Shown one piece after another: positions 9,445 to 17,201 of a DNA stretch of 64,000 nt; position 1 is the stretch's first letter; every line of letters starts with the position of its first letter. This DNA is from an uncultured Kocuria sp. GTDB lineage: Bacteria > Actinomycetota > Actinomycetes > Actinomycetales > Micrococcaceae. The DNA is taken from positions 124,001-188,000 of the forward strand of contig NZ_CANMRA010000005.1 of the NCBI RefSeq assembly GCF_947500125.1, given 5' to 3'. The notes under the pieces were generated by a model. That model worked only from the letters and a program-made list of their open reading frames with translations. It ran no database searches and was not told the DNA's origin. The translations under genes and the position numbers were made by a program.

Positions 9445-10098
9445 TCAGGCCGGGACGAGGGAGCGGAAGTACAGCGCGGTGTCGACGTCGTCGAGGACCG
9501 GGACGCCGCGGCCCTCGAGGTCGGCCAGCGTCCAGGCGACCCGGAGCACCCGCTGGTGACCGCGGGCGGTCAGGGAGCCGCGGTCCATGGCCCGCTCCAG
9601 GGGCGCGGTGACCGCGCGCGGGGGGCGCAGGGCGCCGTGGAGGAGACTGCCCCCGAGCTCGGCGTTGGTGCGCAGTCCCAGGCCGCGGAGGCGCTCGGCC
9701 TGCGCCGCCCGCGCCCGGGCGACGCGCACGGCGATCTCCGCCGTGGTCTCCCCCTGCCCGGCACCGGCGGCGAGCTCGCCGTAGGAGACCGTCGGGACGG
9801 CGATCTGCAGGTCCACCCGGTCCAGCAGCGGGCCGCTCAGCTTGCCGAAGTAGCTGCGGCGCACTCGCGGGGTGCACGTGCAGTCGGCGCCGCGCCCCCC
9901 GGACTTCCCGCACGGGCAGGGATTCGCGGCGAGCACCAGCTGGAAGCGGGCCGGATAGACCGCCGAGGCCGCGGAGCGGTCGATCGTGACCCGGCCGTTC
10001 TCGAGGGGCTGGCGCAGCGCGTCGATCACCCCGCGGTCGAACTCGGGGGCCTCGGCAAGACATTGCATAACATCCCGCAGTGTCGTATATTTATGCAT
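9445..10098 (-). pseudogene. comM: ComM/YifB Mg-chelatase-like AAA+ ATPase, C-terminal half, split by prophage
   Basis: From EAPEFDRGVIDALRQPLENG onward (about 202 residues) this is the C-terminal half of ComM, including the Cys-rich ANPCPCGKSG...CTC insertion and the C-terminal Mg-chelatase domain. The first 15 residues of this open frame (MHKYTTLRDVMQCLA) are encoded by prophage DNA, so the fragment has acquired a phage-derived ATG. The Walker A motif is in the other half at 52,008-53,009. Joined at Asp|Glu of Walker B, the two halves give about 523 residues, a normal length for the family. ComM acts in branch migration during transformation, so the lysogen is expected to be impaired unless the phage excises. 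Confidence 0.93.
10030..10080. other. attL junction
   Basis: Host comM sequence (ending GGGGGCC) runs into the core TCG at 10,052-10,054 and then into phage DNA whose minus-strand reading is GGATGTTATGCAATG. The phage arm is an imperfect inverted copy of the arm at attR, as expected for half of a serine-integrase attP. Confidence 0.8.
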
Positions 10099-10112
10099 AG
10101 GAATGTATAACC

Positions 10113-11579
10113 ATGCGCAGTAGCAACACCCCTAGCCAGAGCCCCATCCAGGCCGCCATCTACACCCGCATCAGCTCGGACCGCCGAGGGACCGCCCTGG
10201 GTGTCCAGCGGCAGCAGGAAGCCTGTAGAGAGCTGACAGAGCGCAACGGCTGGCAGGTCATGGCCGTCCTTGAGGACAACGATCTCAGCGCCTACAGCGG
10301 CAAGCATCGACCGGCTTATGCCCGGCTTCTAGAGCTAATGGAGACCGGACAGCTTCAAGCTGTGGTTGCTCTCCACACTGACCGACTCCACCGCTCCCCT
10401 ATGGAGATGGAGAAGTTCATCGACATCTGCGACCGCCAGAACATCTCTGTCGCCACCGTTCAAGCTGGACCAATCGACCTTTCCACAGCCAGCGGACGAA
10501 TGGGTGCCCGCGTCTACAGTGCCGTTGCCCGCCATGAGGTCGAGCACGCTATCGAGCGCCAACGAGCGGCCAAGCTCCAAGCCGCTAAGTCGGGCAAGCC
10601 GTCTGGCGGCAATCGGCCCTACGGCTACGAACAAAACGGCATGGTGATCATCGAGCATGAAGCCGCCGTCGTCCGTGAAGTGATCGACCGCTTCATAGCT
10701 GGCGACTCATGGAGAACGATCGCCATCGATTTGAACAGCCGTGACATCCCAACCGCCAAGGGCAACAAGTGGACTCCCATCAACGTCCGCAACGTAGCCG
10801 TGCGCCCCCGCAACGTTGGTATCAGGGTTCACAACGAGGACCGCTACCCTGCCGCCTGGCCTCCACTGATTAGCCAGGACAAGTGGGAGGATCTGCAACT
10901 AGCCATCAAGCGTGGTCAAGCCGTCTACGGCCAACGAGGCACTGGCCGGCGACACCTCCTGAGTGGCTTCGTCTACTGCAGCATCTGCGACCAGCGTATG
11001 CACATCGTCAACAGCGCCACCCGTGGTGGTGACTACGTGCCTGCCTTCGCTTGCAGGAAATACGACATCAATAAGGAGCCTCTAGGGTGCGGCAAGCTCA
11101 AGCGACGGATGCCACCACTAGAAGAGCTGGTCCTTGATGCCGTGATGTACCGGCTCAGCACTCCACGGCTGGACGATCTGATCGCCAGTAGCGAGTCAGC
11201 TGCACCAGAGCTCAAGCAGTTTATCCGTGACCGGGACGTCCAAACCGAACGTCTCAACGAGATTCTGGACCTTTACTCAACTGGAGAGCTTGACTTCAGC
11301 GAGTACAAGACCGCTAAGGCTAGTGCTGCCGCGCACCTAGAAGAACTAGACAAGCAGATCGCTGACCATGCAGGTAGGCGAACTCTGGTTAATATCCCAG
11401 CCGGCCAAACCGTGCAAGAGACTTGGGACAAGTCAGATCTCAAGTGGCGACGCGAACTGCTCGACACTTTGATCGAGAAAATCTACATCGACCCACGTCA
11501 ACCCGGAAAAGCGATGCCTGTTTTCAAAGGAAAGTATCGATTCGATCCCAATCTCATCCGCATCATCTGGCGTGCCTAA
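10113..11579 (+). CDS. int: Large serine integrase
   Basis: A 488-residue large serine recombinase. The N-terminal resolvase domain has the nucleophile Ser21 in AIYTRISSD and conserved segments VQRQQEACREL and DRLHRSP. It is followed by a recombinase domain (GNRPYGYEQN...) and a zinc-ribbon with CSIC and later CRK...GCG cysteines, then a coiled-coil region near residues 370-420. It would recombine attP with the attB in comM. The gene starts only about 60 bases inside attL. Expression after integration may therefore come from a promoter in the short attP-proximal sequence. Confidence 0.96.
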   Translation: MRSSNTPSQSPIQAAIYTRISSDRRGTALGVQRQQEACRELTERNGWQVMAVLEDNDLSAYSGKHRPAYARLLELMETGQLQAVVALHTDRLHRSPMEMEKFIDICDRQNISVATVQAGPIDLSTASGRMGARVYSAVARHEVEHAIERQRAAKLQAAKSGKPSGGNRPYGYEQNGMVIIEHEAAVVREVIDRFIAGDSWRTIAIDLNSRDIPTAKGNKWTPINVRNVAVRPRNVGIRVHNEDRYPAAWPPLISQDKWEDLQLAIKRGQAVYGQRGTGRRHLLSGFVYCSICDQRMHIVNSATRGGDYVPAFACRKYDINKEPLGCGKLKRRMPPLEELVLDAVMYRLSTPRLDDLIASSESAAPELKQFIRDRDVQTERLNEILDLYSTGELDFSEYKTAKASAAAHLEELDKQIADHAGRRTLVNIPAGQTVQETWDKSDLKWRRELLDTLIEKIYIDPRQPGKAMPVFKGKYRFDPNLIRIIWRA

Positions 11580-11630
11580 GCTACAGCCATGTTTGCTGTG
11601 GTAATCTGCGCCCATCGAGAGGGGACGGGC

Positions 11631-11819
11631 ATGTCAAGAGATGACGAGATGACACCCTTAGAGGCAGGGCATGAGCTTTACAACTTGCTTAAGTACGGCC
11701 CGAAGTCAAGCAGTACACCAGTAAGGCGAACAGAGACAAGGCGTATCACTCGACGTCTCCCAAACGGCGAGATTGAGATACTTGAGCAGGAGTTTACTTA
11801 CGAGGGCTACGAGGACTAA
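11631..11819 (+). CDS. Small hypothetical protein, possible directionality factor
   Basis: A 62-residue protein beginning MSRDDEMTPLEAG at an ATG with a GAGGGG ribosome-binding site. It is charged and has no recognisable domain. The only argument for a role is location: it directly follows the serine integrase, where recombination directionality factors are sometimes encoded. It could equally be a gene of unknown function, since such factors are not recognisable by sequence across families. Confidence 0.6.
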   Translation: MSRDDEMTPLEAGHELYNLLKYGPKSSSTPVRRTETRRITRRLPNGEIEILEQEFTYEGYED

Positions 11820-11830
11820 GGGGAGAAATC

Positions 11831-12076
11831 ATGGGCGAGGGCTTCGGGTTTTTTGTGTTTGTCATAATTTTCATGACGCTTTTTCTTGGCGTACTTTTCG
11901 CGTGCTTGTGGCTGGCCTATTCCAAGCAGGGACAGCGTAGGCTCAAGAAGGAGTCGATGAAGCGCCAGATCAAGCAAGGCATGAGAGAGGCCGAGATTGA
12001 GGACGGCTTGAGCGAGGAAGTGCTGGCTGAGGTCATGGAAGAGCAGCGGAGGAAGCAAGCTAGGCGCGGCCGATGA
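11831..12076 (+). CDS. Small single-span membrane protein
   Basis: An 81-residue protein with an N-terminal hydrophobic segment (about residues 5-30) and a highly charged cytoplasmic helix (KKESMKRQIKQGMREAEIED). A clear GGGGAG ribosome-binding site precedes ATG 11831. Its stop overlaps the next ATG (ATGA), so the two are probably translated together. Function unknown; membrane tethering near the translocase encoded downstream is possible. Confidence 0.7.
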   Translation: MGEGFGFFVFVIIFMTLFLGVLFACLWLAYSKQGQRRLKKESMKRQIKQGMREAEIEDGLSEEVLAEVMEEQRRKQARRGR

Positions 12077-12255
12077 TGGACAAGATCATCAGCGGCTTCC
12101 TCGGCCTTCTCTTCGTAATCATCATGATCTACGTACTGATCACCCTACTTGAGCCGTTTGCCTGGATGATCGCCCTAGCTGTGGCTATTGCCGTCGGCAT
12201 CGCCGTCTGTGCCGGCCTCTATAAACTGATCACGAGCAAGCGCCGCTTCTGGTAG
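12073..12255 (+). CDS. Small two-span membrane protein
   Basis: A 60-residue hydrophobic protein with two predicted transmembrane stretches (about residues 6-26 and 30-52) and a basic C-terminus. It overlaps the previous gene by four bases and precedes the DNA translocase gene by about 30 bases. The two small membrane proteins and the translocase look like one operon. No family is recognised. Confidence 0.65.
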   Translation: MMDKIISGFLGLLFVIIMIYVLITLLEPFAWMIALAVAIAVGIAVCAGLYKLITSKRRFW

Positions 12256-12287
12256 AAACGAGCGTGTTATGCCACAGTAAAAATGGC

Positions 12288-14564
12288 ATGACTTGGCTTC
12301 TTCTATCTTTGTTTTTCACTGCCGCCCCGACGATTGGGCTTTTTAGTATGAAGCTGTTTCGGCAACGCCAGTACGACGACGATCGCAAGTACTACAAGCT
12401 GACGTTCCCAAGCAGCCTGAACGAAGAAGCCATCCAGTCGTGGCTCAACGCCATAAGTGGCGCTTTCAATGTTGGACCCTCACGCGTCTTTGGCACCCCG
12501 ACCATCACCTTCGAGACTTGGTCGACCTCGAAAGGGATCACCCACCGTCTGATCGTGCCGACTCACCGCGCTAGCTACGTGGCCGATCAGCTACGGACTC
12601 ACATACCTGGCCTGAGCGTCACGGAAGACATCGAAAGGCCGTCACCGCACTGGACTTACGCCATTGAGATTGGCATGAGTCACCCCGACCGACCTTTACG
12701 CATACCCAGCAGCAAGAGCATTGCAGCTGGACTTCTGGCAGCTGTTCAGACGCTCCAGGACAAGGAAGTGGTGCTGACGCAGTGGGTACTGACCTCAGCA
12801 GTCGTCGAGCCTCTACCGTCCCGAGACAATCGCGCTAGGTCTTCCGACTTCAGATACCGGGACCTACTAAGCGGCCAACCCGATGCTGGCCATGACGAGC
12901 TCGAGAGTCGGCGCCGCAAGCTGGAGCACCCAAACATGCTGGCAGTCGGACGCATTGCAGCCGTGGGAGCCGGTGAGTTCCAGGCCCGCACCTTGATCAA
13001 GGGCGTCAAGGATGCCCTGGCAGCTACCAATAGCCCGGCCAATCAGTTCAAGGTCACCCGCACGTTCAGCGACAAGCTAGCTCGCCAGGTGAGCGAGGCC
13101 GCGGCACCCATGTTCTACCCAGCGCAGTTCAACCTTCCGGAGCTCACAGCCTTGATCGGCTTCCCTATCGAGCAGCCCTTCATCGCTGGCCTACCTCAAG
13201 GCACGACTCGCCACTTGTTCGCCAATGACGACATCGCCAGGACTGGCCGCATCCTTGGGCACAGCAATTACCCCGGCCACGAGCGACCGATTGCTCAGGA
13301 CTACAAGCTGGCGACAACCCACACCTTTATCGGTGGCGGCACGTCCTCGGGTAAGTCCACACTGATGGCCAATTCCTTCGCTCAGGACGTTGCCAACGGC
13401 TTCGGAGGCATCGTGATCGACGCGGCCAACAGTGAGTCAGACGAGACGCTGTTCCACCGGGCTATGCAGCGCATCCCGCCGCACCGCATTGAAGACGTGA
13501 TAGTCCTCGACGTCTACCGTGACCGGCTCTCCCCTGTCGGTTTCAACATCCTGGACCAGGGCGACCCTCGAGTAGTGGCTGACCAGATAGCCGAGCTGTT
13601 CGGGCATCTGTTCGACAACGACAAGGGCATCTGGACTAGGGAGCTGCTGTTACACGGCCTCTACACGCTGGCTGAGTACCCCGGCTCCACCTTCACTGAC
13701 CTCATGCCGTTGATCCAGCCGACCAATGACGACGACGCGCTATGGGCTGAGCAGACCATAAGGAACGTCAAGGACCGCGAGCTGGTGGAGTTCTGGAAGC
13801 GCTGGAACGCCTTTACGGACAAGGAACGGCACACAGCCATCCAGCCGCTTCTCAACCGCATATGGCAGCTCACAAGCCGTCCTGAGACGCGGGACATCAT
13901 CACTCAGACCACCTCGTCGTTCCAGATGACCGATGTCCTACGGGACAACAAGATCCTGCTCGTCAACCTCAGCGGTCTACCTAAGCAGACCTCGGAGCTG
14001 GTTGGGACGCTCATCATCAACGCACTGTGGAACGCGGCGCAGCAGCAGACGCCGGCCAAGCCGAACTTCCTCTACCTCGATGAGTTCCAAGTCATCACGA
14101 AGCTACCGATAGGGCTGGACGACATGCTGGCTCGTGCCCGCAAGCACAAGCTCGGAGTGACGCTTGCGACTCAGTACGTGGACAAGCTGCCGTCCGAAAT
14201 ACAAGCGGCCATCGTCAACAACGCCCGGTCGAGGATCATTTTCCAGTCGAGTGCTAAAGAGGCTCGCATCTGGACGCCTGAGTTTGGAGCTCAGTTCGTG
14301 GACACCTACGACTTCATCAATATCCGCAAGTATGAGGCGATTGCTCAGCTCGCCACTTCAGCCGGTACGGGAGTGCCAGTGACGCTAAAGGCCCTGGCTC
14401 CAATCCCACCAACCGGCACGGCAGATCGGGTCAAGCAAGCCTCACACCATCGGTACGGGCGCAGCCTGCAGGACATCGAGCAGCAAGTAAAGAAGCGACG
14501 CCAACCACTACATAAACCGCGTGGTCAGCGTCGCCCCATTGGGATCACAAAGCTCGAAGACTAG
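12288..14564 (+). CDS. VirD4/TraG-like DNA translocase ATPase
   Basis: A protein of about 758 residues with an N-terminal hydrophobic segment, a central P-loop domain with Walker A GGGTSSGKST, Walker B FLYLDEFQ and the ARKHKLGVTLATQ segment typical of type IV secretion coupling proteins and related HerA/FtsK-like motors. Such proteins pump DNA in conjugation. The ATG at 12,288 is chosen; a GTG at 12,264 and an ATG at 12,348 are alternatives. It ends tail-to-tail with lsr2, sharing the bases CTAG. No relaxase or mating-channel genes are seen, so its job in a prophage is unclear. Confidence 0.82.
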   Translation: MTWLLLSLFFTAAPTIGLFSMKLFRQRQYDDDRKYYKLTFPSSLNEEAIQSWLNAISGAFNVGPSRVFGTPTITFETWSTSKGITHRLIVPTHRASYVADQLRTHIPGLSVTEDIERPSPHWTYAIEIGMSHPDRPLRIPSSKSIAAGLLAAVQTLQDKEVVLTQWVLTSAVVEPLPSRDNRARSSDFRYRDLLSGQPDAGHDELESRRRKLEHPNMLAVGRIAAVGAGEFQARTLIKGVKDALAATNSPANQFKVTRTFSDKLARQVSEAAAPMFYPAQFNLPELTALIGFPIEQPFIAGLPQGTTRHLFANDDIARTGRILGHSNYPGHERPIAQDYKLATTHTFIGGGTSSGKSTLMANSFAQDVANGFGGIVIDAANSESDETLFHRAMQRIPPHRIEDVIVLDVYRDRLSPVGFNILDQGDPRVVADQIAELFGHLFDNDKGIWTRELLLHGLYTLAEYPGSTFTDLMPLIQPTNDDDALWAEQTIRNVKDRELVEFWKRWNAFTDKERHTAIQPLLNRIWQLTSRPETRDIITQTTSSFQMTDVLRDNKILLVNLSGLPKQTSELVGTLIINALWNAAQQQTPAKPNFLYLDEFQVITKLPIGLDDMLARARKHKLGVTLATQYVDKLPSEIQAAIVNNARSRIIFQSSAKEARIWTPEFGAQFVDTYDFINIRKYEAIAQLATSAGTGVPVTLKALAPIPPTGTADRVKQASHHRYGRSLQDIEQQVKKRRQPLHKPRGQRRPIGITKLED

Positions 14565-14917
14565 CTTTCGTTGCGGTGAGCCGACTTGTAAGCAGCCTCG
14601 ATCTCAGCGCTAATGCGGCCACGGTCACTGACCTCAAGGTTCTGCGACTTCGCCCACTCGCGCACCTTCTTGATGTGCTCCTTACGGTCATCCGACGTGC
14701 TGCTCTTGCTGGAGCGAGTCGCGGTCTGACGCCGGTTGTCTACCTTAGTAGCGACGTTACGGTAGCGCTCCAAAAGGTTGTCGAACTCAGTAGCCTCATC
14801 CGACGACAGGTCAATGTGGTAGTCAGCACCGGCAAAGCTAAAATCAATGCCGACCGGGTTCTCCAGAACCTCACCGGACAGATCAGAAGTGACAACAACC
14901 TGGGTAGTACGCGCCAT
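14561..14917 (-). CDS. lsr2: Lsr2-family xenogeneic silencer
   Basis: A 118-residue protein starting MARTTQVVVTSDLSG with the N-terminal oligomerisation half and a C-terminal DNA-binding half (IKKVREWAKSQNLEVSDRGR), the actinobacterial Lsr2 pattern; the C-terminal RGR matches the AT-hook-like RGR of the family. An AAAGGAG ribosome-binding site precedes ATG 14,917; a longer frame to 15,037 lacks one. Family members bind AT-rich DNA and silence it. Prophage-borne copies such as CgpS of Corynebacterium keep their prophage quiet, so a lysogeny role is plausible here. Confidence 0.93.
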   Translation of the reverse strand: MARTTQVVVTSDLSGEVLENPVGIDFSFAGADYHIDLSSDEATEFDNLLERYRNVATKVDNRRQTATRSSKSSTSDDRKEHIKKVREWAKSQNLEVSDRGRISAEIEAAYKSAHRNES

Positions 14918-14973
14918 GATTGGCTCCTTTCGATTTGGGCTCGTCACCAACATACACGACTCAAGACAAAGCG

Positions 14974-15005
14974 AAAGCCGCTCCAAGGCTTTCCTGAGCG
15001 GCTTT
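14974..15005 (-). terminator. Terminator at the end of the late operon
   Basis: A perfect 10-bp inverted repeat (AAAGCCGCTC/GAGCGGCTTT) lies downstream of the last lysis-end gene and before lsr2. On the minus strand it is followed by a T-containing stretch. It probably separates late transcription from lsr2. Confidence 0.7.
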
Positions 15006-15061
15006 GTGTTTGCGAGTGGATGAATTATCGACTTCACAGCCAGGACGCTTCCTGCGCGGTC

Positions 15062-15217
15062 CTACGCGGCTTCTAGGCCATCCTGATGCACGGCGTCTAG
15101 TGCGATCATGCCGAGTATGCGATGAACCACGGCGTCTGACTCTTTGTACATCTGCTCGACGCGTTGCCGTAGCTCCGCATCTTCCGGGGTGAATGATGGA
15201 AGCTCCCGGCCAAGCAT
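15062..15217 (-). CDS. Small hypothetical protein at the end of the lysis module
   Basis: A 51-residue acidic protein (begins MLGRELPSFTPEDAELRQRV). It follows the holin gene by four bases on the same strand and is the last gene before the terminator. No domain is recognised. Late expression with the lysis genes is inferred from position. Confidence 0.6.
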   Translation of the reverse strand: MLGRELPSFTPEDAELRQRVEQMYKESDAVVHRILGMIALDAVHQDGLEAA

Positions 15218-15221
15218 GATG

Positions 15222-15515
15222 TTAGGCCCCGACCTCGTCAATCGCTGGCTTCATGAGCTTTGTGTACGTGATGGCCGCTGCTAGAGCTATAACTAGCCAC
15301 TGAACGACGAAGGCCGCCCAGTTGTCGAACGATGGTAGGCCAGTGGTCACTACCGTACCGATGAGGCTGAGAGCGATGTTGATGTAAAGCGGGTAGCGGC
15401 TAGTCCACTCGACAGGTACATGCTTGAGCAGCTGGGTCACGACTACCACTGCGCCAGACGCGGCAACGGTAGCTGCTGTTACTAGGTCGGCTATGTTGAT
15501 TTGAGTTAGGTCCAT
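15222..15515 (-). CDS. Holin-like membrane protein
   Basis: A 97-residue protein with three hydrophobic segments (about residues 8-28, 45-60 and 67-88), the size and topology of a small class I holin. It lies directly after the endolysin gene on the same strand. Holins permeabilise the membrane to release the endolysin at a set time. The assignment rests on topology and neighbourhood, not on a recognised family signature. Confidence 0.75.
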   Translation of the reverse strand: MDLTQINIADLVTAATVAASGAVVVVTQLLKHVPVEWTSRYPLYINIALSLIGTVVTTGLPSFDNWAAFVVQWLVIALAAAITYTKLMKPAIDEVGA

Positions 15516-15524
15516 ATTCCTCCT

Positions 15525-16301
15525 TTACTTTACTTCGTACACACCCGGCCTGAGGGTGGTCGGCTGCACTTGCGCCGCCAGCGCCTTAGCCGGCTCCTTA
15601 TAAGCCTGACGCAATGCGCGCGGCAAAAAGGTCGTCGGATCAAGCTGGCCCTTAGCTGCTAACTCTTGTTTCCTCTTGTAGTGTGTCGACGTGATTAGCA
15701 CCTTCTCCGTCTCGGCGAAGGTTCGCTTGCCGACGTTAGTCTTGATGGCGTTGGCGTTTGGCTTCTCACCGAAGAGAGCCAAGTACAGGTAGTTAAGTTG
15801 CTGTAGTGTGATCATCTTTTCCTCCTTCTCAAACTTTATGACTCGCGTTGGGCCGATGTACTCCGACCAGCCCAAGTACCTGATGTCGGCAGCCCAGCCG
15901 TCAATAAGCTGCTGAGTTAGCTTGTCCAAGCTGCTGAAAGTGATCTGGTCTGCCACTGGCTTTGAGTCGTTCGGGGACGTGTAGGCGACACCACTACCGT
16001 CAGCATTGAACTTGGCGATTAGCACATGACCGAACTGGCCCCAGCCCGAGTAATGCAGTGGAAGCCACACACCTTTCGGCACATTCTTGTCTGCGTGTCG
16101 ACCTAGAGTAATTGGATTAGGGTAACGCACACCCAAGTAAGTACCGCCCTGCCACGATATAAGTGCAGTGGGGCCAGACCAGTCCGCACCATAGGCCGTT
16201 TGCACGTAGGCCAGGCACATACCCACCCAGTCATCGAGGGCCTCACCCTCCTGGTAGATCACAGGGTCAAAATTGGGCGTCTTTACTTGCTTCCAACTCA
16301 T
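15525..16301 (-). CDS. Endolysin, CHAP/NlpC-like
   Basis: A 258-residue protein with a Cys in DDWVGMCLAYVQTAY (residue about 29) and a His in GWGQFGHVLIAKF, the Cys-His arrangement of CHAP/NlpC-P60 peptidoglycan hydrolases. The C-terminal 100 residues (from about EEKMITLQQLNYLYL) form a separate, probably cell-wall-binding or linker region. There is no signal peptide, so export would need the holin. It is flanked by two small membrane proteins, a standard lysis cassette. Confidence 0.82.
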   Translation of the reverse strand: MSWKQVKTPNFDPVIYQEGEALDDWVGMCLAYVQTAYGADWSGPTALISWQGGTYLGVRYPNPITLGRHADKNVPKGVWLPLHYSGWGQFGHVLIAKFNADGSGVAYTSPNDSKPVADQITFSSLDKLTQQLIDGWAADIRYLGWSEYIGPTRVIKFEKEEKMITLQQLNYLYLALFGEKPNANAIKTNVGKRTFAETEKVLITSTHYKRKQELAAKGQLDPTTFLPRALRQAYKEPAKALAAQVQPTTLRPGVYEVK

Positions 16302-16311
16302 ACCACCCCTG

Positions 16312-16629
16312 TCATTTCCTTATCACTTTCTCGACGTTCAACTGCTTCACGTTCAACGTACTAATGGCGTTGTAGTTGCGATCCTGCTTCTCGTCGATCT
16401 GCACGAACATCCGGACCAAATCGGCTTTGAACTCCTCATGCTCACGTCGACGCTCCTCCTCATTGTCCTGTTGCGACTTAAGAAGCGCAGCTAGGCCGTC
16501 AAGGGAAGAGGATAGTCTGGTGAGCACGTTCTCGTTCTGCGTAAAGAGTTTTTTCAGCAACCAAATGAGCGCACCACAGAGAGTGGCAACGATCGCGAGA
16601 GCTGTAATTGCTACTTCTGCACCGTCCAT
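16312..16629 (-). CDS. BhlA/UviB-like small holin-type protein
   Basis: A 105-residue protein with one N-terminal membrane segment (about residues 7-27) followed by a long charged coiled coil (QQDNEEERRREHEEFKADLV). This layout is that of BhlA/UviB-type putative holins. Together with 15,222-15,515 it gives two holin-like proteins around one endolysin; one may be an antiholin. This is inferred from topology. Confidence 0.65.
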   Translation of the reverse strand: MDGAEVAITALAIVATLCGALIWLLKKLFTQNENVLTRLSSSLDGLAALLKSQQDNEEERRREHEEFKADLVRMFVQIDEKQDRNYNAISTLNVKQLNVEKVIRK

Positions 16630-17169
16630 TTAACCGTAAGCCTCATATGCGACTTGGAAAGTTCCGTTGGCGCTTACGACGTCTATAGTAAATCCGTCCG
16701 AATCACAGCTCACCGCATTTGCTCGCATACTGAAAGTCGTAGATCCGGCATTGATCCAACCCATACATGCTGTTGAAGTTCCTTGTTGTGAGTATCCGCT
16801 TGCACCTACAGCTGTGGTTTCCACATGTTGACTCCCGGCCGCGTCCATAGCGCCCGACATCGCACGAGCACCAGATGTTGAACCCGCAGACTCCAAATAG
16901 AATTTGACGAGTTTAGGCTTGAAACCGAGACCAGTAATGGATTTGTTGCCGGTACTTGAAAAGGTCGAAGCAGGAATAGTACCTATTTTAAAACCGCCGT
17001 CACGCTCCGCAGGGCCCACCGACGCTGCTGGCAAGTTGTTCGCCACAGCCTGTGCCAATCCGGCAGCCGATACACGTTTAGTCACATTACCCGAAGTATC
17101 GACAATCGGGATCAAGTCGTTGCCATCTGATATTGGTAGTTCTGGTAGATCGCTAATTCGTTTTGCCAT
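16630..17169 (-). CDS. Minor tail or fibre-associated protein
   Basis: A 179-residue protein with an N-terminal segment MAKRISDLPELPISDGNDLI that resembles the N-terminus of many phage tail-fibre and head-fibre proteins, then a Gly/Ser/Thr-rich, beta-type C-terminal region resembling a capping or receptor-binding domain. It is encoded between baseplate-type proteins and lysis genes. A host-recognition role is inferred. Confidence 0.6.
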   Translation of the reverse strand: MAKRISDLPELPISDGNDLIPIVDTSGNVTKRVSAAGLAQAVANNLPAASVGPAERDGGFKIGTIPASTFSSTGNKSITGLGFKPKLVKFYLESAGSTSGARAMSGAMDAAGSQHVETTAVGASGYSQQGTSTACMGWINAGSTTFSMRANAVSCDSDGFTIDVVSANGTFQVAYEAYG

Positions 17170-17201
17170 GTATTTGTTCCTTTACTTTTCAATTTAACAC
17201 A

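Noticed and set aside
10026-10307. A minus-strand frame crossing attL
   Set aside because: It overlaps the serine integrase start and the comM fragment in other frames, with no supporting start signal.
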